Shown here one piece after another: positions 34,401-42,291 of a stretch of DNA of 64,000 bases (the stretch's first letter is position 1; each line of letters opens with the position of its first letter). Source of the DNA: JAIBCC01 sp963763855 (GTDB lineage: Bacteria > Acidobacteriota > Blastocatellia > Pyrinomonadales > Pyrinomonadaceae). The notes under the pieces were generated by a model, which was given only the letters and a program-made list of their open reading frames with translations, searched no databases and was not told where the DNA came from. The position numbers and the translations under genes are program-made. The stretch spans positions 1,116,001-1,180,000 of the forward strand of contig CAVXPU010000005.1 of NCBI GenBank assembly GCA_963763855.1, written 5' to 3'.

Positions 34401-34486
34401 GGCAAGCCCAACTGACCTTTATCAAAAACAAACGTTTTGCAAGTCCTTATTATTCAATGGCTTTTACGCTTCATGGAGAATTTTAA
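31469..34486 (+). CDS. Secreted TPR-CHAT (caspase-like) protease
   Basis: 1005 residues. A signal peptide (1-21) is followed by a PPC-like beta domain (~25-130: FGQTIEKEIAAQGKHFYKIRLEAGQFAKFEA...), about eight TPRs (~170-450, e.g. GNIYMRLGNRKKAIEYYQMHIEF), a coiled segment, and a C-terminal CHAT domain (~700-1005). The catalytic dyad is complete: His866 in IIHFATHG and Cys915 in VVLSGCRTG, with GEGLIGLTRGFMYAGASRVLVSLWDVND. CHAT is a clan CD peptidase, related to caspases and separases. The signal peptide implies activity outside the cytoplasm. It shares its terminal TTAA with the convergent murJ stop. Confidence 0.88.
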   Translation: MKKPPVILFVLLSLALSIWSQSERESIPLAFGQTIEKEIAAQGKHFYKIRLEAGQFAKFEATQKNCDVVFMLVASDGTNLIEIKNEAEGDGTETTSVGIEKTDDYELRIISFGKNDGKYSLKFSELRQATAKEIDFTSGHHLFNQAFNLSTLNVEADSLLKAISIYEIAGERFKSADAIRQYAIAKGNIGNIYMRLGNRKKAIEYYQMHIEFSRQANDKYGEASGRNGVGGIYILLGEWQKALQYLSEALSLRKETKDLRGEGVTLNNLGSLYQKLDDFQRAETFHLQALRLFQEIQDNDSQVQTFNHLGKVKFHQNQTKEALEFFQKAVDLGTKLRNQKNQPVFLNNLGRTYFSTGNSAKSLELLNQSLNLSQNAQDKVNEAVTLRHLGNLYFATADLSNAEKSLEKSLQIYRQIEDPSHQAETLFSLAKVKQKLGKNGDAQRLLEEALKIIESFRSNINLNELRDSFSSTIYDFYSLYAEFLMQRHTLEPTKGFAKLAWIAAERGRARNLLNLLNEANADIYEGIDKELLDKEREIYGLLNTRLENLSRVLSGKSVPKQAENLRAEVEKIRSDYQIVQAKIREKSPRYAALTQPQAISIEEIQNKILDSKTVLLSYSLGAEKSYLWLVAENNSQVFDLPKRTEIEAKARKTYEYLTARNTKVKFETPEEKQFRINKADLEFPVVSAELRQMLLGSVENLLGNKRLLIVADGALQYIPFASLHNKKGYLVETNEIVNLPSASVLSVLRQENLSRIPAPKKIAVVADPVFDVNDERLALAKNKSNSPINPIAIRSINFNDLNRSIEDFSDGELEIPRLPFTRKEADAITKFTQSNQRKVALDFAATRQFALSDELKEYQIIHFATHGLLNNKNPELSGLVFSLIDENGNPLNGFLRTDEVFNMKLSADLVVLSGCRTGLGKEIRGEGLIGLTRGFMYAGASRVLVSLWDVNDEATAELMSHFYQNLLAKKMKPAQALRQAQLTFIKNKRFASPYYSMAFTLHGEF

Positions 34487-36228
34487 GCACGTCCGAGCTT
34501 TCGGGCAAACGCATTAAATACTTTATCCACTTCGTTGATATGTAGTAATTTTGCGGCTATCAAAAAAGAAATTCCGCCTAACGCGATTGGCACGAAGACT
34601 TCAACAACAAGTGCGAAAAGTTCTTGCGTTCCTAGTCTATTAAACAAAAAATGGTAGCTGAAATAGCAGACGACAGACATTACTGCAGATGCCGCGACAA
34701 TTCGAATGACGGAGTTGAAAATCTCGCGACCGTTAAGCCCGGCTATTCTGCGTCGCATAAGAAGGGAAAGTGCGAAGAAATTAACTAAGGCTACGGTTGA
34801 GGTTGCAAGAGCGACTCCAACATGTCCATAACCATTCGGTCTTTCAGGCGAAACGCCCACGGTTGATAGTAATTTCATCAAACCAAAACTTGCAAAAAAG
34901 TGAATAACTATTGAAGCAACGCTAACATACATTGGAGTTTTTGCGTCGTCTAACGCATAAAATGACGGGGAAATAATCTTGATCGCGGCATATCCGGCAA
35001 GTCCAATTGAATAGGCAGTTAACGCCCAAGCTGTCATGTTAGTATCAGAAGCTGTAAATCGTCCGCCTTCGTAAATTAGGCGAATTATTGGTTCACCCAA
35101 AACTATCAAGCCGCATGCTGACGGGATTGTTAGCAAAAATACAAGTTTGAGGGAATCTGAAAGAGTTGAGCGAAATTTACTAAAATTATTTTCGGAGGCT
35201 AAACGTGACAGCGTGGGAATCGCAGCTGTTCCGATTGCAACACCAAAAAGTCCAATCGGAAACTGCATCAGGCGAAAGGAATAACTGAGCCAAGATTGTC
35301 CGCCGTCAATTCCGGACGCGACAACTGTATCTACCATAACTTTGACTTGGACTGCAGACGTTCCGATTATTGCCGGTGCCATCAAACGCATAACTCGTTT
35401 CACACCCTCATCGCGGAAACTTAACGCGGTTGAAAATTTAAAACCAACTTTGAAAAGTGATGGAATTTGAATTATTAATTGAGCCGCACCGCCGATCAGA
35501 GTCCCAATTGCCATTCCAATAATCGCCCATTGTGCTGAGTCGCTTGGAATTTTTAACTTATCCACTGAAAGTTCCCAACTACCGCCGGATAGCCAATATG
35601 CAAAAAAGAGTCCGGCAATTATCGAGATAATATTGAACGCGGTTGATGCCGAAGCAGGGATTGCGAAACGTCCTTTTGTGTTCAACACGCCCATCGCCAA
35701 AGCTGCCAATGCTACCAATAAAATAAATGGAAACATTATCTGCATTAACGTTACGGCAAGGTCTGCCTTTTCCTGTGGGTAATAATAATTTGGATCTCCG
35801 AGATAATTATAGGTGATAATTTTCACGATGTAGGGTGAAAGTAGTATTCCGAAAAGACAAACCGCACTTAAAACAGTAGCTAAGGCATTGAAGATCAAAC
35901 TTGCTAGTCGCCAAGCCGCTTCTTCGCTATTTTTTAACTGATAGTCCGTAAAGACTTTGACAAACGCTGCCGACAAAGCTCCTTCGGCAAATAAATCACG
36001 CAAAAGATTCGGAATACGAAAACCGACCAAAAAAGCGTCGTAAAGAAAACCAGCACCAAAAAAACGAGAGAAAATCATTTCACGAACTAAACCTAGGACC
36101 CGCGAAAACATAACTGCTATCGAAACAATTCCCGCACTTTTGGCTACGCTCGTTTGTTTTGTTTGGGGTTTTTCGTCTGAGTTCGTTGGGGATTCTTTGG
36201 TAACTTGTTTTATTTCGTTTTCACTCAT
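34483..36228 (-). CDS. murJ: MurJ lipid II flippase
   Basis: 581 residues with about 14 membrane segments. AGIVSIAVMFSRVLGLVREMIFSRFFGAGFLYDAFLVGFRIPNLLRDLFAEGALSAAFVKVF is the diagnostic MurJ/MviN N-terminus. A second conserved stretch, SYSFRLMQFPIGLFGVAIGTAAIPTLSRLA, contains the substrate-chamber region. It moves lipid II across the inner membrane for peptidoglycan synthesis. A ~30-residue polar N-terminal tail precedes the first helix. It converges on the CHAT protease gene with a 4-base overlap. Confidence 0.93.
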   Translation of the reverse strand: MSENEIKQVTKESPTNSDEKPQTKQTSVAKSAGIVSIAVMFSRVLGLVREMIFSRFFGAGFLYDAFLVGFRIPNLLRDLFAEGALSAAFVKVFTDYQLKNSEEAAWRLASLIFNALATVLSAVCLFGILLSPYIVKIITYNYLGDPNYYYPQEKADLAVTLMQIMFPFILLVALAALAMGVLNTKGRFAIPASASTAFNIISIIAGLFFAYWLSGGSWELSVDKLKIPSDSAQWAIIGMAIGTLIGGAAQLIIQIPSLFKVGFKFSTALSFRDEGVKRVMRLMAPAIIGTSAVQVKVMVDTVVASGIDGGQSWLSYSFRLMQFPIGLFGVAIGTAAIPTLSRLASENNFSKFRSTLSDSLKLVFLLTIPSACGLIVLGEPIIRLIYEGGRFTASDTNMTAWALTAYSIGLAGYAAIKIISPSFYALDDAKTPMYVSVASIVIHFFASFGLMKLLSTVGVSPERPNGYGHVGVALATSTVALVNFFALSLLMRRRIAGLNGREIFNSVIRIVAASAVMSVVCYFSYHFLFNRLGTQELFALVVEVFVPIALGGISFLIAAKLLHINEVDKVFNAFARKLGRA

Positions 36229-36291
36229 TTAATTTACTTCTCAAAACGATAGATTTTGTTACAACTTTCCGGATTCGACAAGTCAAAAAGA

Positions 36292-36320
36292 CAAAAAAGG
36301 AAGCAAATTCATGCTTCCTT
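36292..36320 (-). terminator. Terminator of the DacB-like gene
   Basis: On the minus strand GGAAGCA (36318-36312) pairs perfectly with TGCTTCC (36305-36299) around a 6-base loop, followed by TTTTTT. Confidence 0.8.
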
Positions 36321-36343
36321 CCTAGCTGATATTTTGGAAAAAG

Positions 36344-37747
36344 TTAATTACCGGCAGCAACTCTGGTGTTTGGATAGACGATTCTTGTGGTTGATAATCG
36401 GCTCGAAAGCGTTGGCGATGCATAACCCAAAGTCGTTGCTCCGCCTTGTTGATTCTGGATCATGTTTACATAATCATTTTGGAAATTTCGAAAGCGATTT
36501 GCTGATCCTTTTTGATTAAAAATAACGAAAAGCAACTTACCATTTTTAGTCTGCATTTCACCCGTTAGCGAGCTAACTCCACCATCGGTTTGACCTAAAG
36601 TGCCTGTTTTCGCAACTACGCTGCCTTGATAAGGAAAATCTTTGAATCGATTTGCCAATGTTCCAGGGTCTTGTCCGGCAATCGGCATTACATCGGCAAA
36701 TGTCATTTTATATCTCGCTAATTCATTGCGAAACGCACGCAAAAGTCTCATTTGAGCTCTTGGCGTAACGCGATTGATGCCTAATCCGCTCGAGGTTTGC
36801 AATGAAAATTCAGCAGGAGTTACTCCGGCATTTGTCTGAACGATTCTTGCAACCGCATAAGCACCGCCGAGCATATCGCCAAGCTTTTCAGCCAAGAAAT
36901 TGTTGGAATAACACATCGTTACTTTGACAATTTCTTTGAGCGGAGCAGATTCGTGTGCAAATAAAAGTCGTGCATTGCTTGGGATAATGTCTATGTAAAG
37001 ACTTCCTGTGAAACCAACGCTTGGAATTCCTGTAATTTGCGAAAATTTACCTGACGATGCCAAATATTCTTGCCACGCACGAGTTGCCGCCGAAGAACGC
37101 TTATTAGCATCCAGCGTCGCAAAAAGGATTTCCGCGGATCTTTGATACGAGCCGTTCAGTGACATAACAAAGCTGTTTGTCACAATCAAATCGCCGGAAA
37201 CTTGTCTGATCCCTAGGTTATTAAGTGTCTGAGCAACGGCAACACCGTGTTCCAAAGTGAAATAAGGGTCGCGTCCGGAAATGTAAACGTTTCCTGTCAA
37301 AACTCCGGTGCTTTGATCAATCGTTCCATCTGTAAACACATTAGTAGGAAAACGATAATCGGGTCCAAAAGTTTTGATGACAGCGTAAGCCGTCGCAACT
37401 TTTACGTTAGAAGCCGGATTAAAAGCGTAATTAGAGTAGCTTTCGGAAACTACCTTGCCATCCAATGTTTCAATCAAAATTCCAGAGTACCCGGGGATTG
37501 CCATTCCCGTTGAAGCCGGACTGACAATGTCAGTTTTAACTGGAGTTACCCCAGCGGTTTTCGTTACGCCAGGTGTTGGCGTCGTTCCAGGTTTGATAAT
37601 AATTGGTTGGTAATAAGGAGTAGGGGTCGGGTTTGGCGTAACAGGTTTAGAATAGACGGGTTGGGCATTTCCAACAGCCGCCGAAAAACCAATCCATAAG
37701 ATAGTAATACTTACCCAGAGGGTATTAATCTTGTTAAATCCTGACAT
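36344..37747 (-). CDS. dacB: D-alanyl-D-alanine carboxypeptidase/endopeptidase, PBP4 (DacB) family
   Basis: 467 residues. A signal peptide ends near residue 28 (AVGNAQP), followed by a Pro/Thr-rich linker to ~75. Serine-hydrolase motifs: SxxK = Ser113-Lys116 (FNPASNVKVATAYAVIK), SxN in CYSNNFLAEKLG, and KTG in VVAKTGTLGQTDGGVSSLTG. This order and the SGSYQRSAEI-type insert region fit the PBP4 class, although the inserted domain looks short. It cuts D-Ala-D-Ala and cross-links in the periplasm, in keeping with the neighbouring murJ. It ends 24 bases before a strong terminator. Confidence 0.87.
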   Translation of the reverse strand: MSGFNKINTLWVSITILWIGFSAAVGNAQPVYSKPVTPNPTPTPYYQPIIIKPGTTPTPGVTKTAGVTPVKTDIVSPASTGMAIPGYSGILIETLDGKVVSESYSNYAFNPASNVKVATAYAVIKTFGPDYRFPTNVFTDGTIDQSTGVLTGNVYISGRDPYFTLEHGVAVAQTLNNLGIRQVSGDLIVTNSFVMSLNGSYQRSAEILFATLDANKRSSAATRAWQEYLASSGKFSQITGIPSVGFTGSLYIDIIPSNARLLFAHESAPLKEIVKVTMCYSNNFLAEKLGDMLGGAYAVARIVQTNAGVTPAEFSLQTSSGLGINRVTPRAQMRLLRAFRNELARYKMTFADVMPIAGQDPGTLANRFKDFPYQGSVVAKTGTLGQTDGGVSSLTGEMQTKNGKLLFVIFNQKGSANRFRNFQNDYVNMIQNQQGGATTLGYASPTLSSRLSTTRIVYPNTRVAAGN

Positions 37748-38222
37748 CTATTTCTCCGTTATTTTTTAGCTTTTGGTAGGCTTCTTACAGGCAATCTATA
37801 GAAGGCTAGAAGAATTGTACCACAAACTTACTATTACTTTTCAAGCACCGAATGCAGAAAACTTATTTCTGCTTTACGGCAATGACGAAAACTCTGATGT
37901 ATTTTGCTCATTTTTAGATGCTCGCAATTTAGAAATACTTATGGAAGTAATCTAAATTACTTATACATTAGAAATGACTAAAAGTGAAGAATTTTTAGAA
38001 AAAATAAAAAACTTTTTGTCTAGTTACAGTTAAGCCAATATCAAACTTTGTTCAATATCTAAAACAAACCAAAAAAATAATAAAAATATTTTTGGAAACA
38101 AAAACTAATTAAGAGTATTTATTAACTAGCAGATAAACCGGAGAAATTCCGTTGTCTGCAATTGCAAAATTAGCGGGTAAAAAAACTTAGCTTAAAGTTC
38201 GTTTATCCAAACCTTAACCGAA
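37748..38222. other. Long AT-rich intergenic region with one stable stem-loop
   Basis: This 475-base stretch between dacB and the riboswitch contains no convincing gene; a 60-codon TTG frame (37773-37955) has no ribosome site. One hairpin stands out: GCAGA (38129-38133) pairs with TCTGC (38155-38159), with an inner CGGA/TCCG stem closed by a GAAA tetraloop (38143-38146). It might be part of the leader of the following gene or a small RNA. Confidence 0.4.
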
Positions 38223-38294
38223 AATGGCAACCCCGTAGTGATGCGGGTAACGCAAAGTCGTGAATCTCTAAAATGAGATCGTCTGGCTACCGAA
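38223..38294 (+). ncRNA. Cyclic di-GMP-I (GEMM) riboswitch
   Basis: The order GGCAA, then CCCGTA-GTGA-TGCGGG (38232-38247, a 6-bp stem with GNRA tetraloop), TAACGCAAAGTC (38248-38259, the ACGCAAAG core), then a second stem (ATCTC/GAGAT), and finally GGCTACCG (38285-38292, cf. GGTTACCG) reproduces the conserved parts of the c-di-GMP-I aptamer. A ribosome site (GTGAGG) begins a few bases downstream, so control of translation or transcription of the CAP-domain gene at 38306 is expected. Confidence 0.8.
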
Positions 38295-38305
38295 GTGAGG
38301 TCGTA

Positions 38306-39004
38306 ATGACAAACACAATTTCTTCTTTAATTCGTAATTCTTTCAAGGTTTGCACCTTTTCTTTTTTAATCCTGACAGTTTTCTCACTCAATTCTTTTGG
38401 GCAAAATAGTTCTAGTCCGGTAAATACTGCATTTGGCACGTTGGCGGCGACTACAGAAAAACCTGAACTTTCTGCACTTAATCGTCCGAGAATTTCCTAC
38501 GTTAGCAAACGAGATCTAACTAACAAAGAAGAAGAGAAGGTAATTCCGAACAAACAAGTTTCCGATCTCAAAACAAAAACGGCTCTGGAAGAAACCGCGG
38601 CTGTCGCTTTGCAGCTCGAACAAATCGCTTTCAAAATTCTTAACGAAAATCGTAAAGACAATGGTCTCTCGCCTGTTGTATGGAGTGAAGATATGGCTAA
38701 AGTAGCTCGTCTTCATTCGGAAAATATGGCGACATTTAAGTTTTTTAGCCACGTTGGGAAAGATGGCTTGATGGTTAATGATCGTGCAGACGCTTTGGGT
38801 TTTAGCAAATGGAAAGCGATTGGGGAAAATATTGCGTACAATCGCGGCTACGATAATCCTGCAGAATTCGCTTGTGAACGTTGGATGCAATCGCCTTCAC
38901 ACAGAGAGAATATATTAAACAAACGCTGGAAAGAAGCTGGTTTGGGCGTAGCGATTACTCCGGACGGCACATATTATTTTACTGAAGTATTTGTCGTAAG
39001 GTAA
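38306..39004 (+). CDS. Secreted CAP-domain (SCP/PR-1) protein
   Basis: 232 residues from the ATG at 38306 with GTGAGG upstream; an in-frame ATG at 38273 lies inside the riboswitch. A signal peptide ends near residue 33 (LNSFGQ). The CAP domain covers ~100-232: ILNENRKDNGLSPVVWSEDMAKVARLHSENMATFKFFSHVG, GENIAYNRGY, WMQSPSHRENILNKRWKEAGLGVAI, with the conserved His, Glu and His of the cleft. Bacterial CAP proteins are secreted and of unclear action (sterol or lipid binding, wall processing). Control by c-di-GMP suggests a role in surface attachment or lifestyle switching, as inference. A terminator follows at 39026. Confidence 0.85.
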   Translation: MTNTISSLIRNSFKVCTFSFLILTVFSLNSFGQNSSSPVNTAFGTLAATTEKPELSALNRPRISYVSKRDLTNKEEEKVIPNKQVSDLKTKTALEETAAVALQLEQIAFKILNENRKDNGLSPVVWSEDMAKVARLHSENMATFKFFSHVGKDGLMVNDRADALGFSKWKAIGENIAYNRGYDNPAEFACERWMQSPSHRENILNKRWKEAGLGVAITPDGTYYFTEVFVVR

Positions 39005-39025
39005 TATTGATAAAAGTTCATTCGC

Positions 39026-39070
39026 GAAGGTTGAGGCTTCTGGGGGGTTGCTTCAGCCTTCTTCTTTTTT
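39026..39070 (+). terminator. Terminator after the CAP-domain gene
   Basis: GAAGGTTGAGGC (39026-39037) pairs with GCTTCAGCCTTC (39050-39061) with two G-U pairs, followed by TTCTTTTTT. Confidence 0.8.
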
Positions 39071-39082
39071 AAACTAAATTTA

Positions 39083-40000
39083 ATGATTTCAACAAATTCA
39101 TTTAGTTTGCCAGCATTTGCCAAAATAAATTGGTTTCTCAGGATTTTGGGAAAGCGTGAAGATAACTTTCACGAAATCTGCACCGCTTTTCAAACAATTT
39201 CGCTCTCTGATAATTTAACTTTTTCGGAAAATGACGAGTTGGTCCTGACCTGCGATGACCCTGAGATTCCTACTGATAATGGAAATTTGATTCTTGAAGC
39301 TGCTGAGCTTTTACAGAAAAGATTTCAAATTGAAAAGGGTGCAAAAATTCATTTGGAAAAGAGAATACCATCACCCGGTGGGCTCGGAGGCGGATCGGCA
39401 GACTGTGCGATTACTTTACTCGGTTTGGCGAAATTGTGGCAACTTAAGATTAGTCTGCCTGAACTATGCGAAATTGGTAAAACACTAGGTTCGGATGTGC
39501 CATATTTCTTTTTTGGCGGTACTGCTTTAGGCACAGGTCGTGGTACTGATATTAGGGAACTTGAAGAGATTGATGAGCGATTTATGCTGCTCATCACTCC
39601 AAAAATAAATATTTCAACCCCAATTGCGTACGCGAAATTAAATGCAGGACACTTGACAAACAACCCTTCAAAAAGTATCCTCAAACTTTGCTGTGAAGAG
39701 GCTGAAAGGTTAAATTCACTCCAAAGCGTTCCGGTAAATGATTTCGAGGCAGTAGTTGTTGAGATTGAACCAGAGTTAAAGCGGATAAAAGATAAGCTGA
39801 TTGCCTGCGGGGCAAAAAGTGCTTTAATGTCAGGAAGCGGAGCAACGATTTTTGGTATCTTTGAAAATGAAGAGACACGGCAAGCGACTTTGAAAGCCCT
39901 TGAAATTGAATCAAGCTGGCGTAAGTTTGCCGTAGCAACTGTCTCGCGGAATATTTACCGCGATGCACTGAAAAGTGTTCTTGACGTTGTTTCCGATTAG
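39083..40000 (+). CDS. ispE: 4-diphosphocytidyl-2-C-methyl-D-erythritol kinase
   Basis: 305 residues. PAFAKINWFLRILGKREDNFHEICTAFQTI is the N-terminal GHMP-kinase block. IPSPGGLGGGSADCAITLLGL (near residue 95) is the ATP-binding loop, and KSALMSGSGATIFGIF the third motif. It phosphorylates the 2-OH of CDP-methylerythritol in the MEP pathway of isoprenoid synthesis. The arrangement ispE - tRNA-Gln - prs - ctc - pth is a widespread bacterial cluster. Confidence 0.93.
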   Translation: MISTNSFSLPAFAKINWFLRILGKREDNFHEICTAFQTISLSDNLTFSENDELVLTCDDPEIPTDNGNLILEAAELLQKRFQIEKGAKIHLEKRIPSPGGLGGGSADCAITLLGLAKLWQLKISLPELCEIGKTLGSDVPYFFFGGTALGTGRGTDIRELEEIDERFMLLITPKINISTPIAYAKLNAGHLTNNPSKSILKLCCEEAERLNSLQSVPVNDFEAVVVEIEPELKRIKDKLIACGAKSALMSGSGATIFGIFENEETRQATLKALEIESSWRKFAVATVSRNIYRDALKSVLDVVSD

Positions 40001-40022
40001 TTTCTGAAAAAAAGTATTGTTT

Positions 40023-40097
40023 TGGGGCGTCGCCAAGTGGTAAGGCACCGGGTTTTGGATCCGGCATTCGTAGGTTCGAATCCTCCCGCCCCAGCCA
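40023..40097 (+). tRNA. tRNA-Gln (anticodon TTG)
   Basis: TGGGGCG (40023-40029) pairs with CGCCCCA (40087-40093), followed by discriminator G and an encoded CCA. The D arm carries AAGTGGTAAGGC, the anticodon loop TTTTGGA with TTG, and the T arm GGTTCGAATCC. The cloverleaf is complete. It lies between ispE and prs. Confidence 0.96.
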
Positions 40098-40167
40098 TTT
40101 CTATTTGTGAAATTGACGGGTAACTTTGTTTAGTTGCTCGTCAATTTATTTTTTAAACGCAAATTCA

Positions 40168-41124
40168 ATGAGTGTAACAGGAAACATCAAAGTCTTTTCA
40201 GGCAATGCTTATCGGGAATTAGCCGAAGAAATTTGCCAACATTTAAGTTGTGATCTGGGGCAAGCCAATACCGGACGATTTTCCGACGGGGAATTTAATT
40301 TCCAAATTGGTGAAAATGTCCGCGGAGCTGATGTTTTTATCATTCAGCCAACTTGTCCGCCGAGCGACAAGCATTTGATGGAATTGCTCATCATGCTCGA
40401 CACTTTTAATCGGGCTTCAGCCGAGAGAGTAACTGCTGTTATTCCATATTTTGGATACGCAAGATCGGATAAAAAAGATCGCCCGAGAGTTCCGATTGCT
40501 GCGAAATTAGTTGCAAATTTGATAACAACAGCCGGTGCTGAAAGAGTTTTGACGCTCGATTTGCACGCTGCTCAGATACAAGGATTTTTTGACATTCCGG
40601 TTGACCATTTATATGCGGCACCTGTGATGGTCAATTATTTTCAGGAAAATCTGATCGAGGATTTGATCATTGTTTCACCCGATACTGGCGGGGCAGAAAG
40701 AGCCAGAGCATACGCGAAACGGTTGAATTCAGGAATGGCACTTTGCGACAAACGTCGCGAAAAAGCCAATATTTCTGAAGTGATGAACATCGTTGGTGAC
40801 GTAAAAGGCAAGAATTGTTTGATAATAGACGATATGTGCGACACCGGCGGAACGATCTGCAAGGTCGCCGAAGCTTTGCACAAGGAAGGTGCGAAGAGCG
40901 TGATGGCAGCATTTACACACGCAGTTTTATCAGGCAAGGCGATTGAAAATATTAGGAATTCTTATCTGGAAAGAGTTGTTGTAACGAACACAATTCCTCT
41001 GAGCGTTGAAGGGAAAGAACTTCAGGCAGCAAGGCGAATTGTAGTTTTGAGCGTGGCAAAAATGCTTGCCAGCGGAATTAAATCGATTCACGATGAGACT
41101 AGTGTTTCATCATTGTTTATTTAG
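40168..41124 (+). CDS. prs: Ribose-phosphate pyrophosphokinase
   Basis: 318 residues from the ATG at 40168; an upstream in-frame start adds 14 unlikely residues. It has IKVFSGNAYRELAEEICQHL at the start, the ATP/flexible loop YFGYARSDKKDRPRVPI, the PRPP site CLIIDDMCDTGGTICKVAEAL, and DLHAAQIQGFFDIPVDHLYA. It makes PRPP from ribose-5-phosphate and ATP for nucleotide, His and Trp synthesis. It is followed closely by the L25 and pth genes. Confidence 0.95.
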   Translation: MSVTGNIKVFSGNAYRELAEEICQHLSCDLGQANTGRFSDGEFNFQIGENVRGADVFIIQPTCPPSDKHLMELLIMLDTFNRASAERVTAVIPYFGYARSDKKDRPRVPIAAKLVANLITTAGAERVLTLDLHAAQIQGFFDIPVDHLYAAPVMVNYFQENLIEDLIIVSPDTGGAERARAYAKRLNSGMALCDKRREKANISEVMNIVGDVKGKNCLIIDDMCDTGGTICKVAEALHKEGAKSVMAAFTHAVLSGKAIENIRNSYLERVVVTNTIPLSVEGKELQAARRIVVLSVAKMLASGIKSIHDETSVSSLFI

Positions 41125-41151
41125 AATTTGAATAGAGGACGAATTAGAATT

Positions 41152-41619
41152 ATGTCTGAAAAAGTTGTAGTAAAAGCGGTAAAAAGAGAGCAAAGCGGCA
41201 AAGGATTTGCACGCCGTTTAAGAGTGGCGGGAAGAGTTCCAGCTACGGTTTATGGCGGTGGCGGAGAATCTGTTTCGGTTTCAACGGAATTGAAAGATTT
41301 AGCTGCGGTTTTACGTTCGGAATCAGGAAGCAAAACTGTTTTTTCTTTGGATATTGAGGGAATGGGAGTTAGTAATGTAATTTTCCAAGCCCGTCAAATT
41401 GACCCTTTGAAAGGTCGTTTGATGCACGCTGATCTGCTTAGAATTTCAGCAGCAGAAGAGAAAATATATAACGCTAAGACGATTCAAGACGCTGCCGATG
41501 CAGAAGAAGCGAGAATTCACGCAGCCGAAGTATTAAAGGCTGAAAATGAAGCGGAAGACGCCGAAGAAGCAGCACATCCTACAGTTGCGGCAGATCTGAC
41601 ACCAGCAGCGAGCGAGTAA
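41152..41619 (+). CDS. rplY: Ribosomal protein L25 (Ctc-like), short form with acidic tail
   Basis: 155 residues from the ATG at 41152; a TTG at 41128 is an alternative. Residues 1-95 match the L25 5S-rRNA-binding domain (KREQSGKGFARRLRVAGRVPATVYGGG, FQARQIDPLKGRLMHADLLRI). The usual TL5/Ctc C-terminal beta domain is missing. In its place is a ~55-residue Ala/Glu-rich acidic tail (AADAEEARIHAAEVLKAENE...). It sits between prs and pth as expected for Ctc. A truncated or replaced C-terminus would be worth checking in relatives. Confidence 0.85.
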   Translation: MSEKVVVKAVKREQSGKGFARRLRVAGRVPATVYGGGGESVSVSTELKDLAAVLRSESGSKTVFSLDIEGMGVSNVIFQARQIDPLKGRLMHADLLRISAAEEKIYNAKTIQDAADAEEARIHAAEVLKAENEAEDAEEAAHPTVAADLTPAASE

Positions 41620-41622
41620 TTT

Positions 41623-42177
41623 GTGAATTGGCTGATTGTCGGACTTGGGAATCCGACCGATAAATATGTAGAAACTCGCCATAATCTAGGCTTTATGCTG
41701 ATTGATTTTATGGCGAAAGCGGCAAATGCATTGGTCAAACGAGAAGAATGTCGTGCCTTTGTAGGGCGTGCTGAGATTGAAAACGAAATAGTCGAACTTG
41801 TGAAACCGCAAACTTATATGAATTTAAGCGGTGAAGCAGTAGCCGGACTTTTGCAAAGGCGTGACGAAGCGAAAATTATCGTAATTACCGATGATTTAGC
41901 CTTACCATTCGGCAAAATTCGGATTCGTCCAAAAGGTTCGGATGGCGGACATAATGGTTTGAAATCAATCATAGCGTGTTTGCGAACTCAAGATTTTATA
42001 AGGTTACGGATCGGAATTCAGCCCGAACATCCGATCAGCGATACCAAAAGATTTGTTTTAGAGAAATTTTCAAAGTCAGACTTTGAAACAGTTGAAAAAG
42101 TTTTAGAAATAAGTGCGGAAGCGATTCGAACCATCATTCGTGATGGGGTTGATAAAGCAATGGCACAATACAATTGA
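41623..42177 (+). CDS. pth: Peptidyl-tRNA hydrolase
   Basis: 184 residues from a GTG at 41623, 4 bases after the L25 stop. It has VGLGNPTDKYVETRHNLGFML with the catalytic His, KPQTYMNLSGEAV with the conserved Asn, DDLALPFGKIRIRPKGSDGGHNGLKSI with Asp and HNG, and RLRIGIQP. It frees tRNA from stalled peptidyl-tRNA. It is the last gene of the prs-rplY-pth run and is followed by a palindromic spacer. Confidence 0.94.
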   Translation: MNWLIVGLGNPTDKYVETRHNLGFMLIDFMAKAANALVKREECRAFVGRAEIENEIVELVKPQTYMNLSGEAVAGLLQRRDEAKIIVITDDLALPFGKIRIRPKGSDGGHNGLKSIIACLRTQDFIRLRIGIQPEHPISDTKRFVLEKFSKSDFETVEKVLEISAEAIRTIIRDGVDKAMAQYN

Positions 42178-42231
42178 GGATTGCGGATTGCGGATTTAGA
42201 ATCTGAAATCGCTAATCCAAAATCCAAAATC
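42176..42231. repeat. Imperfect palindrome of GGATTGC/GGATTT units
   Basis: Three GGATTGC/GGATTTA units on the left (42177-42200) face AATCCAAAATCCAAAATC on the right (42214-42231). Pairing needs small slips. The build is the same as the spacer element at 15002, with related units. It lies between pth and rpsF. Confidence 0.55.
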
Positions 42232-42291
42232 GAAAGCCCTTCTTGCTTCGTTATTTAAACGAGGCTCGAAAGCCAAAAGGAGGAAAGTACA

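Noticed and set aside
37773..37955. A 60-codon frame in the spacer upstream of the riboswitch
   Set aside because: TTG start, no ribosome site, AT-rich composition and no domain; likely chance.
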